From Burkholderia cepacia ATCC 25416 (GTDB lineage: Bacteria; Pseudomonadota; Gammaproteobacteria; Burkholderiales; Burkholderiaceae), in contig NZ_CP012982.1 in NCBI RefSeq assembly GCF_001411495.1, positions 2,914,001-2,978,000 on the forward strand: 64,000 bases of DNA. Reading direction: 5' to 3'. Positions 35,601 through 43,954 of the stretch are shown here, one piece after another. Made by a program: the position numbers and the translations under genes. Numbering within the stretch: position 1 is the stretch's first letter; the number at the start of each line of letters is the position of its first letter. The notes under the pieces are model-generated. The model worked only from the letters and a program-made list of their open reading frames with translations. It did no database searches and was not told the origin of the DNA.

Positions 35601-35921
35601 ATGACCAGTGCAACCCAATTCGACAACGTATCGGTCGTCAAGCGCGCGAACGTCTATTTCGACGGCAAGTGCGTGTCGCATACCGTGCTCTTCCCGGACG
35701 GCACGCGCAAGACGCTCGGCGTGATCCTGCCGTGCGCGCTCAACTTCGGCACCGATGCGCCCGAATTGATGGAAGTGCAGGCCGGCAAGTGCCGCGTGAA
35801 GCTCGACGGCAGCAGCGAATGGCAGACCTACGGCGCCGGCGAATCGTTCTCGGTGCCGGGCAAGAGCCGTTTCGACATCGAAGTGCTCGAGACGCTCGAT
35901 TACGTCTGCAGCTACCTGTAA
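35601..35921 (+). CDS. ppnP: Pyrimidine/purine nucleoside phosphorylase PpnP
   Basis: A 106-residue cupin-fold enzyme (formerly YaiE/DUF1255) that phosphorolyses nucleosides to bases and ribose-1-phosphate. Recognisable segments are [42 protein letters not shown] and the C-terminal [26 protein letters not shown]. The family is about 94-106 residues, so length fits. It stands alone, with a terminator 20 bp past its stop. The upstream 209 bp after the LysR gene contains only its presumed promoter. Confidence 0.93.
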
Positions 35922-35941
35922 GACGCGCGCAGCAAAAGAAA

Positions 35942-35961
35942 AGCCCCGCCGAAGCGGGGCT
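35942..35961. terminator. Bidirectional intrinsic terminator (ppnP and facing gene)
   Basis: Perfect 8-bp stem AGCCCCGC / GCGGGGCT around a CGAA tetraloop. On the minus strand it runs into TTTTCTTTT, a strong terminator for the facing secreted-protein gene; it also follows ppnP by 20 bp. Confidence 0.85.
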
Positions 35962-36005
35962 CGTCACAAGCGGATGGCGCAAGGCCATCCGGAGCGCCTG
36001 TTCTC

Positions 36006-36341
36006 TTACAGGCAGGCGTTGATGTCGCCGGCCGACGATGCGTCGCCGCCGCGGAAACCGACCCACGTCTTTGCATTCGCGGCGTTGGCCGGGCGCACGA
36101 CGGCCGCGGCGCCGTTCGGCGGCTGCTGACCCGGCGCATACACGGCCATGGCGAGGCCGTTCGCGAGTTCATACTGCGACGTCACTTGTTGCTGCGACTT
36201 GTCGGCCCAGGTCTTGGCGATGCATTGCGCGACCTGATCGGCGGGTTTCTGGCTTTGTCCCACGTTTTGGAGGGCAGAATCGGCTGCATGAGCAGAAAAT
36301 GCCACGGTCAATGCGATGAGCGGTAAGTATTTCGCGTTCAC
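36006..36341 (-). CDS. Small secreted hypothetical protein
   Basis: A 111-residue protein starting at GTG 36341, with GGGAG six bases upstream. The signal peptide (YLPLIALTVAFSAHA) is clear; the mature part begins ADSALQNVGQSQKPADQ and has two cysteines (QCIAKTW and the C-terminal INACL) that could form a disulfide. Related small periplasmic proteins with a VAQCIAKTWADKSQ-type segment occur in Burkholderia, but I know of no function. It shares a bidirectional terminator with ppnP. Confidence 0.72.
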   Translation of the reverse strand: MNAKYLPLIALTVAFSAHAADSALQNVGQSQKPADQVAQCIAKTWADKSQQQVTSQYELANGLAMAVYAPGQQPPNGAAAVVRPANAANAKTWVGFRGGDASSAGDINACL

Positions 36342-36718
36342 GTTATCTCCCTCGAGTCGTGATTGATTGAGTGGGATGCGCAGCAGGACTGCGTGCAAGT
36401 GAGATCGCATCGAACAAGCACGGTTCCGGCTATTCCGAAACAAGTTGTTAACGCGCTTGCCAAATGGCGACTCCGATGCTGTGCACTTTGCTGCGGCACG
36501 GCATGCATCGTGTGCGGTTCGACGTCATGCGCGACGTGGTCCGCGCGCTGCCCGGTCATGTGGTGAAGTGATGGTCGCGGCGAGCGGCATGCATGTGCAT
36601 GCCGTGCCGCAACTCTTTATTTGATCGCGCAGTGGAATGGCTGATTGATGGCCCCGTCGCATGAGCACCATGATGACAAACTTTCGGCCGTCGAATTGTT
36701 AACCAACTTTAAACAGGG
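36342..36718. other. Intergenic region left of the insertion sequence
   Basis: About 380 bp with no supported gene. An inverted repeat GGCATGCA/TGCATGCC lies at 36586-36603. AT-rich sequence precedes the insertion site. The promoter of the small secreted protein gene should lie at 36345-36450. Confidence 0.4.
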
Positions 36719-36728
36719 AAAGCGACGG
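36719..36728. repeat. Target-site duplication, left copy
   Basis: AAAGCGACGG directly abuts the left end of the insertion sequence and is repeated exactly at 37979-37988 on the other side; a 10-bp duplication fits the ISAs1 family (8-10 bp). Confidence 0.92.
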
Positions 36729-36750
36729 CAGGGCAATCGCATGAAGGGGC
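36729..36750. repeat. Left terminal inverted repeat of the IS
   Basis: 22 bp, beginning CAGGGCAATCGCATGAAGGG, identical to the reverse complement of the right end. The transposase TAA stop begins at the next base. Confidence 0.95.
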
Positions 36751-37875
36751 TTACCAGCCAAGGAGTTGAGCGCGATAGTTGTCGCTGGTGGCGGCCTTGA
36801 GCCGGCGGATCTTGAGGCCCGCCTTGGTTTGCGTGTCCTTGCGCAGCAGGTTCATCGTAATGCGGCGCAGAATTGCAAAGTTCTGCGCCGCATGTTCGAC
36901 CCGCACCCTGCATTGATCTTCGCCGAACGCCACGTCGAGCACCCAGTGCATCGAGTTCTCGATCCGCCAGTGCGAGCGTACGGCGTGTGCAATGCGCGTT
37001 GCATCGGCGGGCAGGCTGCTCACGTAATATCGGCGCTCGACCGACACCGTCTCGCCGATCTCACGCGTGGCCTCGACCATAGCGATCGAGCGCATGCCCG
37101 GCCAGAGCGCGGCCGCGCGCCATGTGTTCATCACATCACTGACCAGGCAACGACGTGTTTCGATCCGGCCGTGGTCCTTCTCGACCTCCCGATATTCACT
37201 CGAACAGTCCCATCGGTCATCGGATGCAAGACGGTCGATGGCTTCGAGCGTGGTGCGAACTTCCACCAGCAGCGTCGGCTGGTTTTCCTTGACCGCCAGC
37301 ACGTAGTCGGCTCCGCTCGTGACGAGTTGGCGAGCAATCGCCTGCTGGCAGCCCATGGCGTCGATCGTTACGATTGCACCCTTGAGCAGTAGTGCATCGA
37401 GCAGTTCCGGAATCGCCGTGATCTCGTTACTCTTGTCGGCCGTGCGCACCTGCCCCAGTACAACGCCCAGGCCGCTTCCAAAGGCCGAAACAAGGTGGAT
37501 GGCACGCTCCCCATTGCGATGCGAGCCACGCACCGTCTTGCCGTCGATCGCGATGACCTCGCCGGACAAGGTTGGAAACGCACCGCTCATCCAGCGCGTG
37601 AAGCACGCCTCGAACTGACGTGGGTTCAGGGCCGCGAACACCCGTCCAAACGTGTCGTGGGACGGGATGCCGTTGCGCAGCGGCACGTAGCCGCGTAGCC
37701 ACTCCAGTTTCTCTTCACCCCAGATCTGAATGGCTACCCAGCTATCCGCTCCCGAGAGAATCGCGCACAGCGCCACCACCAGCATCTCTGACAGGTCGTG
37801 CGCAGGCGTTCGGCTGCGCGGATCGCGTAACTCGCCGAACGCGTCTTCGATGCTCAAGGCTTGCGTTTCCTCCAT
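36751..37875 (-). CDS. ISAs1-family transposase (DDE)
   Basis: This 374-residue transposase has the ISAs1 family layout. The N-terminal part (FGELRDPRSRTPAHDLSEMLVVALCAILSGADSW) is followed by the first catalytic Asp in GEVIAIDGKTVRGSH and the second in AIVTIDAMGCQQAIA. The C-terminal Y-segment follows with HWRIENSMHWVLDVAFGED (YREK-like, with the Glu). GGAGG lies 6 bp before ATG 37875; an in-frame codon 15 bp upstream is less likely. The stop is directly next to the left inverted repeat. No frameshift or internal stop is present, so the element is probably active. Confidence 0.95.
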   Translation of the reverse strand: MEETQALSIEDAFGELRDPRSRTPAHDLSEMLVVALCAILSGADSWVAIQIWGEEKLEWLRGYVPLRNGIPSHDTFGRVFAALNPRQFEACFTRWMSGAFPTLSGEVIAIDGKTVRGSHRNGERAIHLVSAFGSGLGVVLGQVRTADKSNEITAIPELLDALLLKGAIVTIDAMGCQQAIARQLVTSGADYVLAVKENQPTLLVEVRTTLEAIDRLASDDRWDCSSEYREVEKDHGRIETRRCLVSDVMNTWRAAALWPGMRSIAMVEATREIGETVSVERRYYVSSLPADATRIAHAVRSHWRIENSMHWVLDVAFGEDQCRVRVEHAAQNFAILRRITMNLLRKDTQTKAGLKIRRLKAATSDNYRAQLLGW

Positions 37876-37956
37876 CCGATGCCTCCGCAAAAGATAGTAG
37901 TAAACGCTTGATTCGCCTCGGTTTACAACCCCGCGCGTAACTCCTTGATTGTTAAC

Positions 37957-37978
37957 GCCCCTTCATGCGATTGCCCTG
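37957..37978. repeat. Right terminal inverted repeat of the IS
   Basis: 22 bp ending GCGATTGCCCTG, a perfect complement of the left repeat at 36729-36750. Confidence 0.95.
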
Positions 37979-37988
37979 AAAGCGACGG
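37979..37988. repeat. Target-site duplication, right copy
   Basis: AAAGCGACGG immediately follows the right inverted repeat and matches the left copy exactly. Confidence 0.92.
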
Positions 37989-37996
37989 AATGCGAG

Positions 37997-38019
37997 GCGG
38001 CACGCGACGGGCGTGCCGC
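37997..38019 (-). terminator. Hairpin after the ClC channel gene
   Basis: Perfect 9-bp stem GCGGCACGC / GCGTGCCGC with a 5-base loop, 62 bp after the channel stop codon. The IS inserted just beyond it, separating it from the AT-rich sequence that originally followed. Confidence 0.45.
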
Positions 38020-38081
38020 GTCGTGCGCAGAGGTGACGAGAGCGGGTTGTGCGCGGCGAGGGTGCCGCGCGGCGCGGTGGA

Positions 38082-39869
38082 TCAGCCGGCCTTGCGCGTG
38101 CCGATGTCGCGCAGGTTGGCCGGGACGATCGGGCGGAAGCGTTCGCGTTTCTGTTCGTCGTCGAAGTGCTGCAACGCGGGCTTGATGAGGTCGCTGCGCG
38201 ATACGATGCCCGTGATGCGCATCGATTGCTCGTCGGCGACGACGGGCAGGCGCTCGAGCCCGAGCATCGCGAGTCGCGATGCGACGACGCGGCACGATTC
38301 GTGCGCTTGGGCAACCGCCGGCGCACGATTGGCGAACGCGCGCGAGATCGGCGTGTCGGGTGCAGCCTGTGCGCGCTGCGCATCGAGCGTCGCGCGATCG
38401 ACGAGACCGAGCAGGCGCCCGTTCTGCACGACCGGGTACGCACGGTGCTTCTGCTTCGCGCCGAAGTACTGCGACTCGACGGCATCGAGCGTCGCCGCGC
38501 CGTCGATCGTGACGAGCAGGTCGGCGGACGTCATCACTTCGCCGATGTCGTGCCGCTCGAGCGGATCGACGCCGTATTCGCGATAGATGTGATAGCCGCG
38601 GCGTGCGATCTTTTCCGTCATGATCGAGCGTTTCATCACGATGGTTGCGAAGCCGTGCGCGACGAGCGTCGCCGCGAGCAGCGGCAGCAGCGCGTTCGCG
38701 TCATGCGTGAGGCCGAACGCGAACACGATCGCGGTGAGCGGGGCGCCGAGCGTTGCGCCGAGGGTCGCGGCCATGCACACGAGCGGCCACAGTGTCGGGT
38801 CGCCGCCCGGCAACATCGGCGACAGCACGGTGCCGAGGCCGGCGCCGAGCATCAGCAGCGGAGCGAGCACGCCGCCCGACGTGCCCGAGCCGAGCGCGAT
38901 CACCCACGTCACGGCTTTCACTAGCAGCAGCGCGAGCGCGATCTTCAAGGCGATGTGCTGGTGCAGCAGGTCGCCGATCACGTCGTAGCCGACGCCGAGC
39001 GCGCGCGGTTCGAGCCAGCCGCCGATGCCGATCACGATCGCGCCGAGCGCGGGCCACCACATCCAGTGCACCGGCAGCTTCGCGAAGGTGTCCTCGACGC
39101 GGTACAGCGCGGCCGACAGCCCGCATGCGAGCAAGCCCGACAGCAGGCCCGCGACGATGCACGACAGCAGCGCGACGGGCGTCGGCGCGGCCGTCGTCAG
39201 CGGAAACAGCGGATCGACGCCGAAGAACACGGCGCGGGCGAAACCCGCCACCGCGCATGCCAGTGCGACCGGCAGGAAACTGCGCGGACGCCATTCGAAC
39301 AGCAGCAGTTCGACCGCGAGCAGCACGGCGGCGACCGGCGTGCCGAACACGGCCGTCATGCCGGCGGCCGCGCCGGCGACGAGCAGCGTCTTGCGCTCGG
39401 CGGCAGTGACGTGCACGCACTGCGCGATCAGCGAGCCGAGCGCGCCGCCCGTCATGATGATCGGGCCTTCGGCGCCGAACGGGCCGCCGCTGCCGATCAC
39501 GACGCCGGACGACAGCGGCTTGAGGATCGCGACCTTCGGCGACATGCGGCTCTTGCCGAACAGGATCGCCTCGATCGCCTCAGGAATGCCGTGGCCGCGG
39601 ATCTTTTCCGAACCGAAGCGCGCCATCAACCCCACGATCAGCCCGCCGATCACCGGCACCACGATCACCCACGCGCCGAGCGTGTTGTTCGCGGGCGAGC
39701 GGTCGACGAACGAGAACTGCTGAAAGAAGAACAGGTTCGTGAACAGATGGATCAGGCTCAACAGCACGAACGCGGCAAGCGTGCCGAGCAGGCCGATCCC
39801 GGCGGCAAGCAACGCGATCCCGGGCAGGCGTTCGTTGGTCGAGAAATCGCGTTTGTGTGGTGCATTCAT
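38082..39869 (-). CDS. ClC-family chloride channel/antiporter with C-terminal CBS domains
   Basis: A 595-residue inner-membrane ClC protein. The selectivity and gating signatures are present: GSGGPFGAEGPIIM holds the gating Glu, GIPEAIEAI precedes it, and GSGTSGGVLAPLLMLGAGLG follows. About ten membrane helices fill residues 20-430. Two CBS repeats follow (MTSADLLVTIDGAATLDAVES and VSRSDLIKPALQ-type), which often bind adenine nucleotides or sense ionic strength. ATG 39869 follows the MarR stop by 20 bp, so it is the second gene of a MarR-controlled operon. A longer in-frame start at 40133 would overlap the regulator and is rejected. Confidence 0.93.
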   Translation of the reverse strand: MNAPHKRDFSTNERLPGIALLAAGIGLLGTLAAFVLLSLIHLFTNLFFFQQFSFVDRSPANNTLGAWVIVVPVIGGLIVGLMARFGSEKIRGHGIPEAIEAILFGKSRMSPKVAILKPLSSGVVIGSGGPFGAEGPIIMTGGALGSLIAQCVHVTAAERKTLLVAGAAAGMTAVFGTPVAAVLLAVELLLFEWRPRSFLPVALACAVAGFARAVFFGVDPLFPLTTAAPTPVALLSCIVAGLLSGLLACGLSAALYRVEDTFAKLPVHWMWWPALGAIVIGIGGWLEPRALGVGYDVIGDLLHQHIALKIALALLLVKAVTWVIALGSGTSGGVLAPLLMLGAGLGTVLSPMLPGGDPTLWPLVCMAATLGATLGAPLTAIVFAFGLTHDANALLPLLAATLVAHGFATIVMKRSIMTEKIARRGYHIYREYGVDPLERHDIGEVMTSADLLVTIDGAATLDAVESQYFGAKQKHRAYPVVQNGRLLGLVDRATLDAQRAQAAPDTPISRAFANRAPAVAQAHESCRVVASRLAMLGLERLPVVADEQSMRITGIVSRSDLIKPALQHFDDEQKRERFRPIVPANLRDIGTRKAG

Positions 39870-39889
39870 CGGCGTGGAAAAAGCATGGG

Positions 39890-40303
39890 TCAGTAATCGA
39901 TCTGCGGAACCTGGAACGCGTCCTTGAGCGACTTCAGCTCGGCGCGATGCATGGCCGCGAGGCGGGCGAGCAGCGTCTCGCCGGCCGGCTCGAGATGAAC
40001 CTCGACCTGCCGGCGATCCGCTTCGCTCGTCTTGCGCTTCACGAGGCCGAGCGCTTCGCAGCGCGTGACCAGCGCGACGACTCCGTGATGCTGCGCCTGC
40101 AGGCGTTCCGCGAGTTCGCCGATGGTCGCCCATTCGCGATGCGGGTAGCCCTTGATGTGCAGCAACAGCAGGTATTGCAGCGGCGTCACGCCCTCGCTTT
40201 GCGCGGCGCGCTCGGAGAAGCGCTCGAAGCGGCGCATCTGGTAGCGGAACTCGGACAGTTGCTGGAAATCGCTTTTCGTCAGCGCGCGTCGGGTATCGTT
40301 CAT
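39890..40303 (-). CDS. MarR-family transcriptional regulator
   Basis: This is a 137-residue MarR regulator. It has the characteristic winged helix (EWATIGELAERLQAQHHGVVALVTRCEALGLVKRKTSEADRRQVEVHLEPAGETLL), preceded by dimerisation helices (QMRRFERFSERAAQSEGVTPLQYLLLLHIKG). It sits first in an operon with the ClC channel gene. A 19-bp inverted repeat overlaps its predicted -10 box, and a near copy lies at the -10 box of the neighbouring HPP-CBS gene, so it probably represses both units. MarR proteins usually respond to phenolic or oxidising ligands; here the cue is unknown. Confidence 0.92.
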   Translation of the reverse strand: MNDTRRALTKSDFQQLSEFRYQMRRFERFSERAAQSEGVTPLQYLLLLHIKGYPHREWATIGELAERLQAQHHGVVALVTRCEALGLVKRKTSEADRRQVEVHLEPAGETLLARLAAMHRAELKSLKDAFQVPQIDY

Positions 40304-40340
40304 CGGAGGCGGTCGATCAGTCGGTTACGGTAGCGTGAAA

Positions 40341-40359
40341 TATATCACAACATGATATA
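40341..40359. promoter_or_regulatory. MarR operator of the marR-ClC operon
   Basis: TATATCACAACATGATATA, an inverted repeat overlapping a -10-like TATATT (minus strand, 40344-40339), 37 bp before the MarR start codon. The only close relative in the window is at 41667-41685, identical at 18 of 19 positions when reversed. Confidence 0.75.
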
Positions 40360-40435
40360 AATGGCCGAATTCGTGCGGATAGGATGCACTCCGCGTTGCA
40401 CCGGCCGCTACATGGCGTTACGAGCGCGGCATACG

Positions 40436-41611
40436 TCAGGCAGCCTCGAGCATTTGCGTCTGCCGATAAAGGCCCGTGACGAGATCCGTCTGGGTAATGA
40501 TCCCGACGAGCCGGTGCGATTCATCGACGACCGGAATGTGGTGGTGGCCCGAATGCGTCAACAGCGGGACGAGCGCGGTGATCGGCATCGTTTCCGGCAC
40601 GCACGCGACGTCGCGTGTCATCACCGAGGCGACGCTCGCCGGCTGGCCGCCGAACGATTGCGGCAGCCGCGCGGACAGGCGTTGCCACCACGGGGTCGGG
40701 CGGCGCAGCGGGCGCGTGAGGTCGGCGCGCGTGACGATGCCGGTCAGGCGGCCTTCGCCGTCGACGACGGGCAGCGCCTTCACGCGATGGCGGTCGAGCA
40801 GCGTGAGCGCGGTCATTACCGATGTCGACGGCGCGACTTCGATCGCATCCTTCGTCATCAGGTCGGCGCACAAGAGTTGGCCGAACGTGCGTGTGTAGGC
40901 CTGCATCTCGGTTTCGCGCAGCAGCGCTTCCAGGTCGTCCGGATCGACGTCGAGCCATTCGCTGCGGCGCTTGAGCACCGCGTCGAGGTCGCCGCGTGTG
41001 AAGCGGCCGCGCGCCGGTGCGGCGGCGCCCGCTTGCGGTTTCGCTTCGGGGCGCACGCCGCCGTGCGGGTAGCGGTGCCCGGTCAGCGTGTGATAGGCGA
41101 GTGCGGCGGACAGCAGGATGGCCGATTGCAGCGCGATCGGCTCCAGCACGAAGCTGAACCCGAGCGAATGGATCGCGGGGCCGCCGACCACGGCCGTGAG
41201 TGCGACGGCGCCCGACGGCGGGTGCACGCAGCGCAGCGCGAACATGCCGCCGATCGCGCACGCGATCGCGACCGCGGCGGCCGTGATCGGATCGGCGATC
41301 CATTGTGCGCAGGCGACACCGACCGTCGCCGCGACCAGATTGCCGCCGATGATCGACCACGGCTGCGCGAGCGGACTCGCCGGCACCGCGAACAGCAGCA
41401 CGGCCGACGCGCCCATCGGCGCGACGAGCAGCGGCACGAGGCCCGGTACGCCAGGCAGCACGCGCATGGTCACGCCGACTGTCGCGATGCCGACGAGCGC
41501 GCCCGTGCACGAACGCAGGCGCTCGCGCCAGCCCAGCGACATCGGCTGGGGAATGAAGCTGTGCAGCCATTGCCGCAACGTGCGGCGCGACGAAGGGGAG
41601 CCTGACGACAT
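40436..41611 (-). CDS. HPP-family membrane protein with two CBS domains
   Basis: A 391-residue protein with four or five membrane helices forming the HPP domain (about residues 30-170). This domain contains the signature CVHPPSGAVALTAVVGG (HPP). C-terminal CBS repeats (LCADLMTKDAIEVAPSTSVMTALTLL and VMTRDVACVPETMPITALVPLL) are followed by HIPVVDESHRLVGIITQTDLV. HPP proteins have been proposed to transport nitrite or other anions in plastids and bacteria; the CBS part suggests nucleotide sensing. It is transcribed in the same direction as, and next to, the MarR-ClC operon and has its own promoter with the same operator. That places it in one regulon, perhaps for anion homeostasis. Confidence 0.9.
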   Translation of the reverse strand: MSSGSPSSRRTLRQWLHSFIPQPMSLGWRERLRSCTGALVGIATVGVTMRVLPGVPGLVPLLVAPMGASAVLLFAVPASPLAQPWSIIGGNLVAATVGVACAQWIADPITAAAVAIACAIGGMFALRCVHPPSGAVALTAVVGGPAIHSLGFSFVLEPIALQSAILLSAALAYHTLTGHRYPHGGVRPEAKPQAGAAAPARGRFTRGDLDAVLKRRSEWLDVDPDDLEALLRETEMQAYTRTFGQLLCADLMTKDAIEVAPSTSVMTALTLLDRHRVKALPVVDGEGRLTGIVTRADLTRPLRRPTPWWQRLSARLPQSFGGQPASVASVMTRDVACVPETMPITALVPLLTHSGHHHIPVVDESHRLVGIITQTDLVTGLYRQTQMLEAA

Positions 41612-41666
41612 GGACGGTAAGCGGTAAAGATGACAGCGCGGGCGCGCGCGGCGACGAGCCGCGAAT

Positions 41667-41685
41667 TATATCGTGTTGTGATATA
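41667..41685. promoter_or_regulatory. MarR operator of the HPP-CBS gene
   Basis: TATATCGTGTTGTGATATA. Its reverse complement matches the operator at 40341-40359 at 18 of 19 bases. It overlaps a perfect -10 box TATAAT on the minus strand (41670-41665), about 55 bp before the HPP start codon, a position where binding would block transcription. Confidence 0.75.
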
Positions 41686-41743
41686 AATTGTCGCGCCGCA
41701 TCAAGGCGGTGCATGTGCGCGACACGCATGTCTTGCAAAAACC

Positions 41744-41758
41744 TTTCATCCGATGAAA
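41744..41758. promoter_or_regulatory. LysR-type box between HPP-CBS gene and LysR gene
   Basis: TTTCATCCGATGAAA is a perfect inverted repeat around CCG (arms extend to CTTTCAT/ATGAAAG, 41743-41759) and fits T-N11-A. It lies between the divergent HPP and LysR genes, about 217 bp before the LysR start. It may be the binding site of that LysR protein. Confidence 0.45.
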
Positions 41759-41975
41759 GTTTATGGTCGTGGCAATAGCGCAAATTTGTCTGTAGCGGCG
41801 TACAATTCGGGCCACTGAATCCCCCCTTCATGCCAGAACCACGTACGCGATGCCCGCTCTCCCGCCTTTCTCCCGGCACGGTGATCGATTCGACGTGGTT
41901 CGCGGCTGCGTTCCGTTCCCCACCTGACGCGAGCGCTGCCGACGCCTCCCCACTGACTCTCCCCAAGCTAATTCA

Positions 41976-42944
41976 ATGGACATGCTCGAAAACATGCGCC
42001 TGTTCGTGCGCGTTGTCGAAGCCGGCAGTTTTACTGCGGTCGCGAAGGAAATCGACGCGACCACCGCGCAGGTGTCGCGCGCGGTTTCGAACCTCGAAGC
42101 GCACGTACAGACGCGCCTGCTGCATCGCACGACGCGCCACCTCGGCCTCACCGAAAGCGGCGAACGCTATTTCGAGCGCGCGAAATCGATCCTCGCGGAA
42201 ATCGACTACGCGAACGCGGAGGCGCGCAACGCACTGCTGCGGCCGAGCGGCAAGATGCGCATCCACGCGATGACGGGGCTCGGGCAGAGTCATGTCGTGT
42301 CGTCGATCGTCCGCTACCAGGAGGACAACCCCGACGTGTCGGTCGAGCTGACGCTCGCGCAGCGGATGCCGAATCTCGTCGAGGAGGGTTATGACGTATC
42401 GATCGTGACGGCGTCGCAACTGCCCGATTCGGGCTACGTCGCGCAGACCTGCGGCACGAGCTGCAGCGTGCTCGTCGCGTCGCGCGAATACCTGGCGCGC
42501 CACGGCACGCCGCAGACGCCCGACGAATTGCCGAACCACGTGTGCCTGCGCCTCGACACGCCCGCATCGCCGGCCGGCGAATGGCGGCTCGAGCGCAGCG
42601 ATGGCGAGGAGGCCATCTACGAGCTGCAGCCCGCGCCGTTCCAGGTCAACGTGCCGGACGCGCTGTGTGTCGCGGTGCGCGCCGGGCGCGGGATCGCGTG
42701 CGTCGCGCTGTATACGGTGCTCGACGACATCCGCGAAGGGCGGCTGATCCGCGTGCTGCCCGAGTATCGGCTGCAGACGGTGAGCGTGTATGCCGTCTAC
42801 GCGACGCGTCGTTATCTCGATGCGAAGATCCGCACGTTCCTCGACCACCTGCGCACGACGCTCACGCCCGCGCTGGAGGACGACCTGCGCGAACTCGACC
42901 GGCTGACCACCGAACAGTCGCCCGGCGGCCGCAAGCGAGCTTGA
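41976..42944 (+). CDS. LysR-family transcriptional regulator
   Basis: This 322-residue regulator begins MDMLENMRLFVRVVEAGSFTAVAKEIDATTAQVSRAVSNLEAHVQTRLLHRTTRHLGLTESGERYF, the typical winged helix of the LysR group related to DmlR/PerR. An effector-binding domain follows. Transcribed divergently from the HPP-CBS gene across a 364-bp region holding a T-N11-A inverted repeat, it may control that gene or itself. A second LysR gene follows 101 bp downstream on the same strand. The effector is unknown. Confidence 0.92.
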   Translation: MDMLENMRLFVRVVEAGSFTAVAKEIDATTAQVSRAVSNLEAHVQTRLLHRTTRHLGLTESGERYFERAKSILAEIDYANAEARNALLRPSGKMRIHAMTGLGQSHVVSSIVRYQEDNPDVSVELTLAQRMPNLVEEGYDVSIVTASQLPDSGYVAQTCGTSCSVLVASREYLARHGTPQTPDELPNHVCLRLDTPASPAGEWRLERSDGEEAIYELQPAPFQVNVPDALCVAVRAGRGIACVALYTVLDDIREGRLIRVLPEYRLQTVSVYAVYATRRYLDAKIRTFLDHLRTTLTPALEDDLRELDRLTTEQSPGGRKRA

Positions 42945-43045
42945 CGTCCTGCTAGGCCCGGGCCGTGCATCGGGTGCAATCGAGTATGGAAATCGTATCG
43001 ATATCGGTCTAACGTCCAGAGACTATCGATCGATTCAAGAATTGC

Positions 43046-43954
43046 ATGATTGAACTGCACCAGCTTCGCTGCTTCGTCGCGGTCGCCGAGGAGCTGCATT
43101 TCGGTCGCGCGGCCCGGCGGCTCTTCATGACCCAGCCGCCGCTCAGCCGGCAGATCCAGCTGCTCGAGCATGCGCTCGGCATCGCGCTGCTCGAACGCAG
43201 CAGCCGGCAGGTCAGCCTGACCGCGGCCGGCGAGCGGTTCCTGCGCGACGCGCGGCACATTCTCGAATTCTCCGCACGGGCCGAGCAGGCCGCGCAGCGC
43301 GTCGCGCACGGCGGCGCCGGCCGCATCACGCTCGGCTTCACGGCGGTCAGCGCGTACCGGATGATCCCGATGCTGCTGGCGCATGCCGCGCACGCGCTGC
43401 CGGACGTCGACGTCGAATTGCGAGAGATGGTGTCGACCGTGCAGATCGACGCGCTGGCGTCACGGATGCTCGACGCGGGCTTCGTGCGCCAGCGGGCCGC
43501 CCGCCAGCCGCTCGAATACCGGCTCGTGCAGCGCGAACCGATGCTGGTCGCGGTCGCGGAGGGGGCGCCGCTCGCCGCGTGCGAGCGCATCGGCCCCGAC
43601 GATCTCGACCGGCAGCCGTTCATCGCGTATTCGCCGAACGAGGGGAAATACTTCCACGACCTGATCTCGGGCCTGTTCGCGAACGCGGGGCGGCTGCCGA
43701 ACTACCTGCATTACGTCGGGCAGACGCATACGATCCTGGGCCTCGTGCGCGCGGGCCTGGGCGCCGCACTCGTGCCGGCGTCGGCGCGCGAACTGCATGT
43801 CGACGGCGTGGTGTTCCGGCCGTTGGCGGGCACCGACGTGGCGGCCGAGCTGTATCTCGCATGGCGCACGGACAACGACAATCCTGCGTTGCCGGTGTTC
43901 AACGCGATGGTCGAGCGGTTTCTCGCGCAGGAGCAGGGCGGCGCGGTGACGTGA
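43046..43954 (+). CDS. LysR-family transcriptional regulator (BenM/CatM-like)
   Basis: A 302-residue regulator starting MIELHQLRCFVAVAEELHFGRAARRLFMTQPPLSRQIQLLEHALGIALLERSSRQVSLTAAGERFL. The PPLSRQI helix and the short loop after it are typical of the BenM/CatM group, which sense aromatic-degradation intermediates. The effector domain contains GRITLGFTAVSAYRMIP. No aromatic catabolic gene is adjacent on the right for 660 bp, so the target is unknown. Confidence 0.92.
   Translation: MIELHQLRCFVAVAEELHFGRAARRLFMTQPPLSRQIQLLEHALGIALLERSSRQVSLTAAGERFLRDARHILEFSARAEQAAQRVAHGGAGRITLGFTAVSAYRMIPMLLAHAAHALPDVDVELREMVSTVQIDALASRMLDAGFVRQRAARQPLEYRLVQREPMLVAVAEGAPLAACERIGPDDLDRQPFIAYSPNEGKYFHDLISGLFANAGRLPNYLHYVGQTHTILGLVRAGLGAALVPASARELHVDGVVFRPLAGTDVAAELYLAWRTDNDNPALPVFNAMVERFLAQEQGGAVT

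Larger units (their letters stand above)
36729..37978 (-). mobile_element. Insertion sequence, ISAs1 family, complete (1250 bp)
   Basis: Bounded by perfect 22-bp terminal inverted repeats (CAGGGCAATCGC... at 36729-36750 and its complement at 37957-37978) and a perfect 10-bp target duplication. It carries one intact transposase on the minus strand. Intact ends, duplication and gene indicate a fairly recent insertion. It landed between the small secreted-protein gene and the 3' end of the ClC channel gene and interrupts no recognisable gene. I cannot name the IS without a database comparison. Confidence 0.95.

Noticed and set aside
36586..36603. GGCATGCA/TGCATGCC inverted repeat near the IS
   Set aside because: The 2-base loop cannot form a normal hairpin, it lies outside the IS, and no gene depends on it.
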